Below, one piece after another: positions 10,372-18,813 of a DNA stretch of 64,000 nucleotides (positions within the stretch are counted from its first letter, which is position 1; each line of letters opens with the position of its first letter). A model generated the notes under the pieces. It made no database searches. It was given only the letters and a program-made list of their open reading frames with translations, and was not told the DNA's origin. Source of the stretch: Buttiauxella sp. B2 (GTDB lineage: Bacteria; Pseudomonadota; Gammaproteobacteria; Enterobacterales; Enterobacteriaceae); NCBI RefSeq assembly GCF_006376615.1, contig NZ_VEXQ01000021.1:19353-83352 (forward strand). Direction: 5' to 3'. The translations under genes were made by a program, and so were the position numbers.

Positions 10372-10461
10372 ATGATGAAAGAACGAGTTGCAGGTTGGAC
10401 TGCGGTGCTGATGAGTACGCTGATTGTGATGTGCTTTGTGAAAGTTTATCTATTCCCCTGA
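10372..10461 (+). CDS. predicted 29-aa single-span membrane protein
   Basis: Thirty codons including TGA, starting with two consecutive ATGs; GAGG lies 7-8 bases before them. The peptide begins MMKERVAGW, continues with one hydrophobic helix of about 18 residues (TAVLMSTLIVMCFVKV) and ends YLFP. Lys and Arg near the N-terminus and one Lys near the C-terminus bracket the span, as expected for an inner-membrane micro-protein. A strong terminator follows 9 bp after the stop, so the unit is neatly delimited. I do not recognise the family and infer no function. Alternatively, it could be a chance open frame in the crcB-cspE gap. Confidence 0.5.
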   Translation: MMKERVAGWTAVLMSTLIVMCFVKVYLFP

Positions 10462-10470
10462 ATTTAGAGC

Positions 10471-10497
10471 AAAAAAAACCCGCCTTAGCGGGTTTTT
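10471..10497. terminator. bidirectional terminator between the mini-gene and cspE
   Basis: Stem AAACCCGC / GCGGGTTT with loop CTTA, flanked by an A-run on the left and a T-run on the right. It serves the + strand mini-gene/crcB transcript and the minus-strand cspE transcript. Confidence 0.9.
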
Positions 10498-10516
10498 ATA
10501 TTCTACTGGTAATGCC

Positions 10517-10726
10517 TTAGATAGGCATTACGTTTGCAGCAGATGGGCCTTTGGCACCGTTAGTGATTTCAAACTCAACGCGCTGACCTTCAGCCAGGGT
10601 TTTGAAACCATTGCTCTGGATTGCAGAGAAGTGTACGAACACGTCTTTGCTACCATCTTCCGGAGTAATGAAGCCAAAGCCTTTTGACTCGTTAAACCAC
10701 TTAACGTTACCTTTAATCTTAGACAT
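10517..10726 (-). CDS. cspE: cold-shock family RNA chaperone / antiterminator CspE
   Basis: A 69-aa cold-shock-domain protein, almost identical to E. coli CspE. RNP1 (KGFGFI) and RNP2 (VFVHF) are intact, with the aromatic patch for single-stranded RNA and DNA. CspE is constitutive in E. coli; it melts RNA hairpins and can antiterminate transcription. It lies downstream of pagP on the same strand, as in E. coli. The leader carries a terminator-like hairpin just upstream of the AAGG ribosome-binding site. Confidence 0.97.
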   Translation of the reverse strand: MSKIKGNVKWFNESKGFGFITPEDGSKDVFVHFSAIQSNGFKTLAEGQRVEFEITNGAKGPSAANVMPI

Positions 10727-10743
10727 CTAAATTACCTTTACAT

Positions 10744-10769
10744 GAAAAAACGACACAAATGCTGTGTCG
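10744..10769 (-). terminator. terminator-like hairpin in the cspE leader
   Basis: Read on the minus strand, stem CGACACA / TGTGTCG with a five-base loop is followed at once by TTTTTT and lies 17 bp before the cspE ATG. It can end pagP read-through or act as an attenuator inside the cspE 5' UTR. Confidence 0.65.
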
Positions 10770-10928
10770 AGCATCAGTACACCAATTGTGATGGATTTTG
10801 TCCAGCCCAGATTTGCTAAAAAGTGATAAAAACTGCAACCTCTTTTAAAATCTGTGCAGCAGCCCGTATTTTTGAACAGTGGATAGCAAACATCAGCGTT
10901 TTGTTTGTTTCCGGCCGGTTAGTACTTA

Positions 10929-11504
10929 TCAGAATTGGAAGCGAAACCAAGCAAAGTAAACGTTACCGTTGTTATAAGTCCCTGGAATATAGGTCATCTG
11001 GAACGTTGCCGGGCCATAACCGACAGACGCTAAAGGTAGAATCACAGGAATCGGAATATAGTTCCAGTTATCACGTGCAGTCGCACCTAGCGTATAACCC
11101 AGACCCAGACGGAAGTTATCGTCTGTTAGTGGTCGCCAAATTTTCTCCCAACCATAGCCACCAATCGGTTCCCATTTATTAAAGGAATCTTTAAACACCA
11201 TCAGATATAAACCGTGCCAGTTACCGCTGTCATCCCATCGCGTTTGCCCAAACCCAATGCCCCACGGGCGTTCGTTATAACGGTCTGTTTTTTCTTTGTC
11301 GTAGGCAAAACGGGCATGCCAGGTTATTGCTGGTACGTACAAATCATAATGTTGCGGTTCATTCCACGTTTCTGAAACGTTATCAGTCAACGTGTCCCAG
11401 GCATCACTTAATACACCATTTTGGCTTGCCATCGCAGCAGGCATTGCCATAAGCGGTGAGACAATAATAATAAGAGAAATGATAATTTTTTTTGTTAGAG
11501 TCAC
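10929..11504 (-). CDS. pagP: lipid A palmitoyltransferase PagP
   Basis: PagP is an eight-stranded outer-membrane beta-barrel. It transfers palmitate from phospholipid to lipid A and raises resistance to cationic peptides. The mature part is highly conserved: [29 protein letters not shown], the catalytic His and Ser regions, and the terminal beta-strand ending in Phe ([11 protein letters not shown]). The start is uncertain. I chose a GTG that yields a normal signal peptide ([14 protein letters not shown], cleavage after A-M-A). An upstream TTG at 11558 would add 18 residues of doubtful value. PhoP control is usual in the family, but I could not find a convincing PhoP box. Confidence 0.93.
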   Translation of the reverse strand: MTLTKKIIISLIIIVSPLMAMPAAMASQNGVLSDAWDTLTDNVSETWNEPQHYDLYVPAITWHARFAYDKEKTDRYNERPWGIGFGQTRWDDSGNWHGLYLMVFKDSFNKWEPIGGYGWEKIWRPLTDDNFRLGLGYTLGATARDNWNYIPIPVILPLASVGYGPATFQMTYIPGTYNNGNVYFAWFRFQF

Positions 11505-11734
11505 ATTAATTTCCACACCAAAATCCAATATATAAGCTAGCAAATTATATATTAACAAAATCTCAATAAGCTTTTAGTAAATTCCTAAAACAGCTTCAAC
11601 TTTGTCATTCGGACTAAAGAGAATGCTATTTTTGAATGTTTTCAGTACGAAAATAATTACCATAACAATTTTCTGAGAATCAAAAATGTTTGTATAACAC
11701 ACTGTTATTTATAGTATTTTCAATAAATCGCACA

Positions 11735-12450
11735 TTACCTGGCTCACATGCATTGACAGCAATGGTGCAGTAATCATGCCACCCATCATCGGAGCGACTA
11801 TGCGGTGCATCATTTCTGAACCGGTGCTATCACCCCTCATAATCGACAACAAGCGCGCCAAATTCGAAGCACTTCCCCCATTAATGCAATAAAGCCAACA
11901 ACGACTGCTACGAACAAATTATGCCCCTGCAGATAGAGTACCCAGACTCCACCAATGAGTGAGAATAGCAAAACCCCCATTATTAATAATGCATTACTCA
12001 AGCGAGAAAATGTTACGTAGAGCAAGACGAAATTAATAACCAGCGTAAATGGTAAGACTATTCTCAATTAGGTGCTCGCACGTTGCAAATATTCAAATTG
12101 CCCGGACCACGATAATGATACTCCATTTGGTAATTTTACCTATTGAGCAACGGCACGTTGCATATCCTCTACGGCAGATTTTAAATCCCGCCCGCGTAAA
12201 TCAACATAAATACAATTCGATAAAAATGTCACGCCCCGCTTTGCCAAACACGGTTACAACTTCAGGCACAGTTTTGATTCAGATGTCAGTTTGTTGCAGC
12301 AAAAGTGTCGGTGCCAGCAGCGCTATACGAAGATCCACTACGCTTGATGCAAGAGTACTGCCGCTGGCAACCGTTGCCTTTCTTCACAACACGGTGGCTA
12401 TGGAAATCTCAGCGGCTGTTTGTTGGGCCATTGGCATCGACATTTCATGA
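11735..12450 (-). pseudogene. decayed SilA/CusA-type heavy-metal RND efflux gene
   Basis: Reading the minus strand gives pieces that align in order with the intact SilA of this same window: TVPEVVTVFGKAG, then YVDLRGRDLKSAVEDMQ, then LPNGVSLSWSGQFEYLQRA, then IVLPFTLVINFVLLYVTFSR, and finally [24 protein letters not shown]. In-frame stops interrupt it (for example after A-V-A-Q and after R-A-S-T), the frame shifts near the C-terminus, and most of the N-terminal two thirds is missing. The wording is closer to a divergent Sil/Cus homologue than to a copy of the silA gene at 53-56 kb. The neighbouring 11505-11734 and 12451-12692 stretches are AT-rich and show no gene. Confidence 0.75.
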
Positions 12451-12692
12451 GACATATCGGTCGAGGCGGCAGTATAAGAATCAGACTCTTTTATTTTAAA
12501 AGCTTTTTTAGCTGCTTTACACTCAGCCAGTTAATTAACAATTCCATAATATTTATTTAATTTAATAGCCTTCAAATGATTATTAATAGAACGATAAAGT
12601 GTATAAATATATAACGCCTATCAATAAGTAAATGCCATAATTGCCATGCTGCCTGCAAAAGTGTCATGGCAGCGTGACGAAACTTACTAAAT

Positions 12693-12706
12693 TTGATGCT
12701 CATCAG
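12693..12706 (+). promoter_or_regulatory. candidate FNR site upstream of dcuC
   Basis: TTGAT-GCTC-ATCAG matches the FNR consensus TTGAT-N4-ATCAA at nine of ten positions. It lies about 140 bp before the dcuC start. E. coli dcuC is FNR-activated, which fits. Confidence 0.55.
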
Positions 12707-12843
12707 GAATCTCTGCCAGCGATTCAGGCAGATTGGCACCGTTTTCGCTGACGACTGCAAAGCGTCTTATTATTTTTCAGGCATGGCGTTACGTTCAGGC
12801 TCGGTCAAAAGATGCCGACAGCCAAACGCAACAGGGGGCTTTA

Positions 12844-14226
12844 ATGCTGACTATCATGGAATTACTTATTGGGGTTGTGGTTATTGTTGGTGTAGCTCGC
12901 TACATCATCAAAGGCTACTCCGCGACCGGCGTATTATTTGTCGGTGGTTTATTACTGCTTATTATCAGTGCATTGCTGGGTCATAAAGTATTACCGTCCA
13001 GTGCGGAAAGCACCGGTTATACCGTCACAGATATTTTTGAGTATGTAAAAATCTTGCTGATGAGCCGTGGTGGCGATCTTGGCATGATGATTATGATGCT
13101 ATGCGGTTTCGCGGCTTATATGACGCATATCGGCGCGAATGACATGGTGGTAAAACTCGCGTCAAAACCGCTGAAGTTTATTAACTCACCGTACATTTTG
13201 ATGGTTGCCGCCTATTTCGTAGCTTGCCTGATGTCACTGGCGGTTTCCTCTGCCACGGGTCTTGGCGTGTTACTGATGGCAACCCTGTTCCCGGTCATGG
13301 TTAACGTCGGTATTAGCCGTGGCGCCGCTGCCGCGATTTGTGCCTCCCCTGCTGCGATCATCCTGTCACCTACATCTGGCGATGTAGTGCTGGCGGCAAA
13401 AGCGGCTGAAATGTCACTGGTTGATTTTGCATTCAAAACAACAGTACCGATTTCTATCGCAGCGATTATTGCCATGGCGATTGCCCACTTCTTCTGGCAA
13501 CGCTACCTGGATAAAAAAGAAAATATCAGCCATGAAATGCTTGATGTCAGCGAAATCCAGACCACTGCACCATCGTTCTACGCCATCCTGCCATTCGCGC
13601 CTATTATTGGCGTGTTGATTTTCGATGGTAAATGGGGCCCGCAGTTACACATCATCACCATTCTGGTTATCTGTATTCTGATTTCGGCAATCATTGAATT
13701 CTTCCGCGGTTTCAATACCCAAAACGTCTTCTCTGGCCTGGAAGTTTGCTACCGCGGCATGGCTGACGCCTTCGCAAACGTCGTGATGTTATTGGTTGCA
13801 GCAGGCGTATTTGCCCAGGGTCTGAGCACTATCGGCTTTATCCAAAGCCTGATTTCAATTGCCACATCATTCGGTTCTGCAAGTATCATTCTGATGCTGG
13901 TGCTGGTCGTTCTCACCATGTTGGCTGCAATGACTACTGGTTCAGGTAATGCACCGTTCTACGCCTTTGTTGAGATGATCCCGAAACTGGCTCACTCCTC
14001 AGGCATTAACCCTGCGTACCTTGCCATCCCAATGCTGCAAGCATCCAACCTGGGCCGTACGATTTCCCCAGTTTCCGGTGTAGTCGTGGCGGTTGCAGGT
14101 ATGGCAAAAATATCTCCATTCGAAGTCGTCAAACGCACTTCAGTGCCGATTGCAGTAGGTCTGGTTGTGGTGATTATTGCCACCGAGATCCTGGTGCCAT
14201 CTGCAGCCATCGTTGTTGGCGGTTAA
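12844..14226 (+). CDS. dcuC: anaerobic C4-dicarboxylate transporter DcuC
   Basis: DcuC is a secondary carrier for succinate, fumarate and malate used mainly for succinate efflux during fermentation. It has about a dozen membrane segments. The chosen ATG, preceded by GGGGG, gives MLTIMELLIGVVVIVGVARY, which aligns with the E. coli start, and 460 residues (461 in E. coli). A longer open frame beginning at 12733 exists, but the extra 37 residues are hydrophilic and not part of the family. The gene diverges from pagP as in E. coli. A candidate FNR site upstream predicts anaerobic induction, and a terminator follows. Confidence 0.96.
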   Translation: MLTIMELLIGVVVIVGVARYIIKGYSATGVLFVGGLLLLIISALLGHKVLPSSAESTGYTVTDIFEYVKILLMSRGGDLGMMIMMLCGFAAYMTHIGANDMVVKLASKPLKFINSPYILMVAAYFVACLMSLAVSSATGLGVLLMATLFPVMVNVGISRGAAAAICASPAAIILSPTSGDVVLAAKAAEMSLVDFAFKTTVPISIAAIIAMAIAHFFWQRYLDKKENISHEMLDVSEIQTTAPSFYAILPFAPIIGVLIFDGKWGPQLHIITILVICILISAIIEFFRGFNTQNVFSGLEVCYRGMADAFANVVMLLVAAGVFAQGLSTIGFIQSLISIATSFGSASIILMLVLVVLTMLAAMTTGSGNAPFYAFVEMIPKLAHSSGINPAYLAIPMLQASNLGRTISPVSGVVVAVAGMAKISPFEVVKRTSVPIAVGLVVVIIATEILVPSAAIVVGG

Positions 14227-14295
14227 CATCTTTAGCTAAAAAATCACAGCGCACGAATGTGGGTTGTGGCGCTAACCAAGAACTTATTCAGAACA

Positions 14296-14321
14296 AAGCG
14301 TCTCATCGAGGCGCTTTTTTT
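14296..14321 (+). terminator. terminator after dcuC
   Basis: Stem GCGTCTC / GAGGCGC (one G-T pair) with a three-base loop is followed by seven T residues. It lies 70 bp after the dcuC stop. Confidence 0.85.
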
Positions 14322-14363
14322 ATGATTTAATAAGGAATCATCATCAAACTAAATGAGAAAGGC

Positions 14364-15167
14364 ATGAAATTTATCTGCCAAACCGCACTGCTATCTCTTG
14401 CCTGTATCACCAGTGTCGCGACCCACGCTGATCCCCTCCAGCCCAAACAATATGCCGATTTCGACCGCTATGTGCTGGCACTTTCCTGGCAAACTGGCTT
14501 CTGCCAGAGCATGCATGAGCGCAATCGCAACGAACCTGTTGAGTGTAAAACGCAGCAGGAGCAGAACGACAAACGCGCATTTTTGACCGTGCATGGCCTG
14601 TGGCCTGGCTTACCAAAATCAGTTGCCGCAAAAGGCGTGGATGAAAAACGGTGGATGCGTTATGGGTGTTCAACCCGCCCAATACCTAATATGGCGGAGG
14701 TTCGCGGCTCGCAAAAGTGCCAGGCACCTGCCCCTGCGTTATCCACAGATATCGCCACTAAACTCGCGGGTGTCATGCCCGGTGCTGGCGGCCAGTCCTG
14801 CCTCGAGCGTTATGAGTTCGCCAAACATGGCGCATGTTTTGGCTTTGACCCTAATGCCTATTTCGGCACCATGGTTCGTCTGAACAATGAATTCAAACAA
14901 AGCGCTTTCGGTGCGTTTTTGGCAGAAAACTACGGCAAAATGGTTACGCGAAAAGCATTCAATGAAGCACTGGATAAAAGCTGGGGAAGTGATGCCGTCA
15001 AAGCGGTGAAGTTAACCTGCAATGGTAATCCTGCATATCTGACGGAAATGCAGATCTCGCTTAATGCCGCCAAAATTAACAGTCCGCTAAACGAAAGCTC
15101 ATTTGCGGTACAAAAAAATCCAGGCAACTGCGCTAAACAGTTTCGCCTGGATGCTGTAGGTTATTGA
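14364..15167 (+). CDS. rna: periplasmic ribonuclease I (T2 family)
   Basis: RNase I is a non-specific endoribonuclease that cleaves RNA through 2',3'-cyclic phosphates. It is exported to the periplasm. The product is 267 aa, against 268 in E. coli. The signal peptide is MKFICQTALLSLACITSVATHA. The two T2 catalytic sequences are present: CAS1 LTVHGLWPG (around residues 74-82) and CAS2 YEFAKHGACFG (around 151-161). Several cysteines for disulfides are kept. Its stop abuts the stop of the convergent MFS gene. In E. coli rna sits next to rnk. Here about 7.9 kb of sugar-acid and hydrolase genes separates the two. Confidence 0.96.
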   Translation: MKFICQTALLSLACITSVATHADPLQPKQYADFDRYVLALSWQTGFCQSMHERNRNEPVECKTQQEQNDKRAFLTVHGLWPGLPKSVAAKGVDEKRWMRYGCSTRPIPNMAEVRGSQKCQAPAPALSTDIATKLAGVMPGAGGQSCLERYEFAKHGACFGFDPNAYFGTMVRLNNEFKQSAFGAFLAENYGKMVTRKAFNEALDKSWGSDAVKAVKLTCNGNPAYLTEMQISLNAAKINSPLNESSFAVQKNPGNCAKQFRLDAVGY

Positions 15168-16475
15168 TTAGCTTGTGACACTCGCTACATCTGCGACTGA
15201 CTTACTGTCTTGATTCGGAGTCAGATCGCAGTTCTTTGGCAACGTCAGGGTAATCAGGGCTGCGATCACAAGTGATCCTGCCAAAGCGCATACCGCAACG
15301 TTTTGCCCATAGAGATACATCATCATCCCCACCAGCCATGGGCCGCAGAAACCGCCCAAATTCCCTAAACCATTAATCACACCGCGCGCACCACCGGCAA
15401 CTTCCGGCGATGCAATTCGGCCAGGAATAGACCAGAAAGGACTGGTTGCCGCTTTCAGGAAGAATCCGCACACCACTAACGCGATATAAGCTGCCACAAT
15501 GTTATGACGTAAAACTACCGAGGCCAGAAGGGCTGCGGCAAAGCACAACAGTGAAACCATCACCCATAAACGTCGTTTACCTGTCTTATCGCTGAGCATC
15601 GAAATCACGTAGATCCCAATAATCGTTGCAATGAACGGGACTATTGCCAACATCCCAACACCTGCCATGTTCGCGCCGGTAAGATTCTTCAGAATAGTCG
15701 GCAGCCACAGCGTGTAGCCGTAATCTCCGGTCTGATAAAAAAAGTTAAGCGCCACCAGCTTCATCAAACTGCTGTTACGGAACACATCTCGCAACGGCGC
15801 TTTGCTTACTGGTTGTTTCAGGCTGCGAGCCTGGCGGTCACTTTCCAGTTCTGCCAACAGGTATTCACGTTCTGCCGCCGGTAACCAGCGAGCCTCCTGA
15901 GGGCGATCGCTAATCAGTACCCACCATACCGCCAGTACTACAATCGACAACAAGCCTTCGATGATGAACAGCCAACGCCAGTCCAGCCCCTGAATAATAG
16001 CGCCAGAAATTGGGGCGGTAACCATCCCACCAATCGGTGCAAACATCATCACAAAAGCATTTGCACGCCCGATTTCCTTGTCCGGGAACCAGTTACTGAT
16101 CATCGTCAGCACCACGGGTAACATGCCGCCCTCAGCAACACCGAGCACAAAACGCAGAACTAAAACTTGATAGTGATTCGTGACAAAACCTGTAGCAACG
16201 GACACTATCGCCCAGGCCACCAGTGACCACGCAATAAAGCGCTTACCGCTGCCGTTCACTGCTGCGCGCCCACCGGGGATCTGCAAAAAAAGATAGCCGA
16301 TGAAAAATATCCCACTGGTGAGACCCGCCATTTGGCTGGTAATAGCTAAATCAGCTTCCATTCCACCAGGAAGTGCAAAACTAATATTCACTCTGTCCAT
16401 AAAGGAGATAATGCAGGCGATTAAAATAGGCGCAACCACACGCCACCAACGAGTGCCGGGGATTTTCTTTTCCAT
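15168..16475 (-). CDS. MFS transporter, anion:cation symporter (sugar-acid) family
   Basis: A 435-aa major facilitator with 12 predicted membrane helices, starting at the ATG of MEKKIPGTRWWRVV. The Family-14 anion:cation symporter pattern is visible: SFMDRVNISFA in helix 1 and the loop after helix 2 leading into G-S-G-K-R. Members of this family carry hexonates, hexuronates, galactonate, tartrate or phthalate. It is followed on the same strand by nothing and preceded by the 2-hydroxyacid dehydrogenase gene, with a 59-bp gap containing the hairpin GCCCTTT / AAAGGGC. The IdnR-like repressor and IdnO-like enzyme nearby make a ketogluconate or related hexonate the best guess for substrate. The exact substrate is unknown. 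Confidence 0.8.
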   Translation of the reverse strand: MEKKIPGTRWWRVVAPILIACIISFMDRVNISFALPGGMEADLAITSQMAGLTSGIFFIGYLFLQIPGGRAAVNGSGKRFIAWSLVAWAIVSVATGFVTNHYQVLVLRFVLGVAEGGMLPVVLTMISNWFPDKEIGRANAFVMMFAPIGGMVTAPISGAIIQGLDWRWLFIIEGLLSIVVLAVWWVLISDRPQEARWLPAAEREYLLAELESDRQARSLKQPVSKAPLRDVFRNSSLMKLVALNFFYQTGDYGYTLWLPTILKNLTGANMAGVGMLAIVPFIATIIGIYVISMLSDKTGKRRLWVMVSLLCFAAALLASVVLRHNIVAAYIALVVCGFFLKAATSPFWSIPGRIASPEVAGGARGVINGLGNLGGFCGPWLVGMMMYLYGQNVAVCALAGSLVIAALITLTLPKNCDLTPNQDSKSVADVASVTS

Positions 16476-16534
16476 GGTATTGTTCCGTGACAATAAAAGT
16501 CATTGCCCTTTTTAAATAAAGGGCGCCGGTATTA

Positions 16535-17482
16535 TTAATTTATACGATGAGGTAATGACTGTCCGTTTAAATAAGCCTGAACATTTTCAAACACGATATT
16601 ACTCATACGCTGACGGGTTTCATGCGTGGCGCTGGCGATATGTGGTTGCAATACCACATTATCCATTTCAATCAGTTCAGCAGGGACATTTGGTTCATTA
16701 ACAAAAACATCAAGCCCGGCGCCTGCAATATCGCCATTTTGCAACGCAGTAATCAAATCTTGTTCATTGATAATACTACCGCGGGCAATATTAATAATCA
16801 GTGCGTGTTTGGGTAACGTCTCAAATACCTGACGGTTCACTATTCCCAGGCTTGCTTTTCCCCCTGAAACGGCGACAACAAAAAAGTCGCTATGCTCGGC
16901 AAGGCTCAAAACATCATCGCACCAGTGATACGGCAGCGAGTTATCCACCTGGCGGTCAGTGTAGTAAATATCCATATCAAATCCACTGGCGCGACGGGCA
17001 ATGGCGCGGCCAATATTCCCCATACCGAAAATACCGATGCGTTTGCGGCTCACCTGTGTTGCTAATGCCGGGCTTTCTTGTAACCAGCGCCCTTCACGCA
17101 CAAACCGGTCGCCCTGACAAAGTTGGCGGGCGCTGCTCAGTAACAATCCGAATGCCAGATCGGCAACATCATCAGTTAGCGCTCCGGCTGTAATGGTAAT
17201 GGCGATACCGCGCCGGCGAGCATAATCCAAATCCACCGCGTCCGTACCAACACCGAAGATGGCAATCACGCCGACATGAGGTAGATTTTCCAGCACGGCA
17301 GTGGGCACACCAACGTCGCCTCGCGTCACTACCGCACCTATTTGCGCACCGTTGTCGGCAAGCCAGGCAGCAGCATCAAGCTGCTGGTAAAGACGATGAA
17401 CAGTGTAATGCGCGTCCAGTTGTTGCTGGAGCGCATCCATCACAGGAGCAATCAATAATACGTGCTGGGTAGGTTGTGACAT
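16535..17482 (-). CDS. NAD(P)-dependent D-isomer-specific 2-hydroxyacid dehydrogenase
   Basis: A 315-aa member of the GyaR/GhrB branch, which reduces glyoxylate, hydroxypyruvate or 2-ketogluconate. The start is the ATG at M-S-Q-P-T-Q, with GGGGG seven bases upstream; a longer frame would add 16 residues. The Rossmann motif GMGNIG is at residues 153-158. The catalytic triad is Arg234 (NIARGS), Glu263 (FVNEP) and His281 (QPHIAS). A basic residue after the second beta strand (YTDRQ) hints at NADPH use. It probably forms an operon with the MFS gene downstream, and a GntR/IdnR-like palindrome sits about 110 bp upstream. A role in reducing an imported 2-keto sugar acid is an inference. Confidence 0.85.
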   Translation of the reverse strand: MSQPTQHVLLIAPVMDALQQQLDAHYTVHRLYQQLDAAAWLADNGAQIGAVVTRGDVGVPTAVLENLPHVGVIAIFGVGTDAVDLDYARRRGIAITITAGALTDDVADLAFGLLLSSARQLCQGDRFVREGRWLQESPALATQVSRKRIGIFGMGNIGRAIARRASGFDMDIYYTDRQVDNSLPYHWCDDVLSLAEHSDFFVVAVSGGKASLGIVNRQVFETLPKHALIINIARGSIINEQDLITALQNGDIAGAGLDVFVNEPNVPAELIEMDNVVLQPHIASATHETRQRMSNIVFENVQAYLNGQSLPHRIN

Positions 17483-17588
17483 CGGTCCCCCGGTTAAGTC
17501 AGTTAAGTCAAAATTTCTGCTTAACATCAAAACCGTTTTAAGAGCAGGGTTTTGCGACGCAGGTCACGTGAATTCATGTTAGAAAACC

Positions 17589-17604
17589 GTGTTACCGTTA
17601 GCGT
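17589..17604. promoter_or_regulatory. weak GntR/IdnR-like operator ahead of the dehydrogenase gene
   Basis: GTGTTACCGTTAGCGT resembles the gluconate-regulon operator ATGTTA-N4-TAACAT with several mismatches. It lies in the 144-bp gap between the repressor gene and the dehydrogenase gene, both on the minus strand. Confidence 0.35.
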
Positions 17605-17626
17605 GATCGCCTCAGCACTTTGGGAG

Positions 17627-18619
17627 CTAAAGCGTGCCGCCCAGTGACAGACGGTAGTGCAAGTCAACCTGTTCAATAGTGGGCTGTTTATTGATTTTCT
17701 TGAGTAAAATTTCCGTGGCGACTTTGCCCATTTCAAAACGAGGCGTAACAACACTGGCGAGTTTAGGCACCGTCACCTGACCAATTTCTAGCCCATGGAA
17801 ACCGGCAATGCCTATCTGTTCCGGGACACGAATATTGGCAGCCAGGCACTCCTGCAACACACCGGCAGCAAGGTCATCATTGGTACACAAAATACCGTCC
17901 ATATCTGGGTACATCTGGCGAGCCATTGCCATCATTCCTGTGCCAATACTTACGGAAGAAACTTTGTTTGGCAACAACCTTCCATCCGTTAAACCCGCGT
18001 CAGCCATGGCTTTGCAATAACCTTCGTATCGTTTGATATCACGCACATCGGCCATCGAACCCAAATAGATTATCCGCTTCTTGCCGCTGGCAATCAGCAT
18101 ATTGGTCATATCGAATCCGGCACGAAAATTATCAAAACCAACGTTGATACGCTCGCTGCCTGCCACTAAGTCCATCACTTCTGCGATGGGTATTCCGGCG
18201 GCAGTTAAATATTTTTCGGCCCGCAAGGTGTGCACCGTTTCAGTCAGAATTAACCCTGCGACATTAAATCCCAATACCGTCGCTATTTGTTCTTCTTCAC
18301 GCTCGCGATCGTAATCATAGTTAACCACCAGGGTCTGGTAACCCATTTGCTTTGTTACCGATTCAATACCCGCCAGTAAATCAGCAAAAATCTGGTTATT
18401 AAAGGAAGGAATAATGACACCGATACGCGGCTGCATATTGCTCGCCAATGCCCTGTTTTCTGGGTCCGGTATATAATTAACTTCAGCCATAACTTCGGCA
18501 ATGCGAGCAGCTGTTTCCGGGGCGACTTTATCCGGTGTGCGCAAATAACGGCTTACGGTCATTTTTGTCACCCCCGCAAGGGCGGCAATGTCCTGCAATG
18601 TAATGCGCTGGTACTTCAT
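17627..18619 (-). CDS. LacI-family transcriptional regulator, IdnR/GntR-like
   Basis: A 330-aa repressor. The start is the ATG of MKYQRITLQDIAALAGVT; an upstream in-frame extension is unlikely. The N-terminal helix-turn-helix (LQDIAALAGVTKMTVSRYLR) and hinge are very like E. coli IdnR, and the sugar-binding domain shares long blocks with it (IIPSFNNQIFADLLAGIESVT, MDGILCTNDD, IAGFHGLEIGQ). IdnR responds to L-idonate or 5-ketogluconate and GntR to gluconate. This protein probably binds a related sugar acid and controls the flanking dehydrogenase/MFS and IdnO-like units, and perhaps the GntP-type permease at 21.5 kb. Confidence 0.85.
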   Translation of the reverse strand: MKYQRITLQDIAALAGVTKMTVSRYLRTPDKVAPETAARIAEVMAEVNYIPDPENRALASNMQPRIGVIIPSFNNQIFADLLAGIESVTKQMGYQTLVVNYDYDREREEEQIATVLGFNVAGLILTETVHTLRAEKYLTAAGIPIAEVMDLVAGSERINVGFDNFRAGFDMTNMLIASGKKRIIYLGSMADVRDIKRYEGYCKAMADAGLTDGRLLPNKVSSVSIGTGMMAMARQMYPDMDGILCTNDDLAAGVLQECLAANIRVPEQIGIAGFHGLEIGQVTVPKLASVVTPRFEMGKVATEILLKKINKQPTIEQVDLHYRLSLGGTL

Positions 18620-18729
18620 CTGGCTTTCCTGATATCCCCGCAGAAAAGTGATTATGCCTCGCATCCTCAAGAAAAGAAAAGCCGCGGTACTTCACACTCC
18701 AGGTATCATGCGGGCGTAACACGATTCAT

Positions 18730-18745
18730 AGTGATCAACTTCACA
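18730..18745 (+). promoter_or_regulatory. candidate CRP site upstream of the IdnO-like gene
   Basis: AGTGA-TCAACT-TCACA differs from the CRP consensus TGTGA-N6-TCACA at only one base. It lies 68 bp before the start of the IdnO-like gene and fits catabolite control. Confidence 0.6.
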
Positions 18746-18813
18746 GTTTTGAATGACCCGAACCGCTTTGATAGGAGGTACTAAATACTGCATAGAAATA
18801 ACAGGAATTCACC

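Noticed and set aside
11560..11730. PhoP box upstream of pagP.
   Set aside because: T-rich blocks are present but no pair of correctly spaced GTTTA-like half sites was convincing.
12733..12843. N-terminal extension of dcuC by 37 residues.
   Set aside because: The segment is hydrophilic, not part of DcuC proteins, and the internal ATG has GGGGG upstream.
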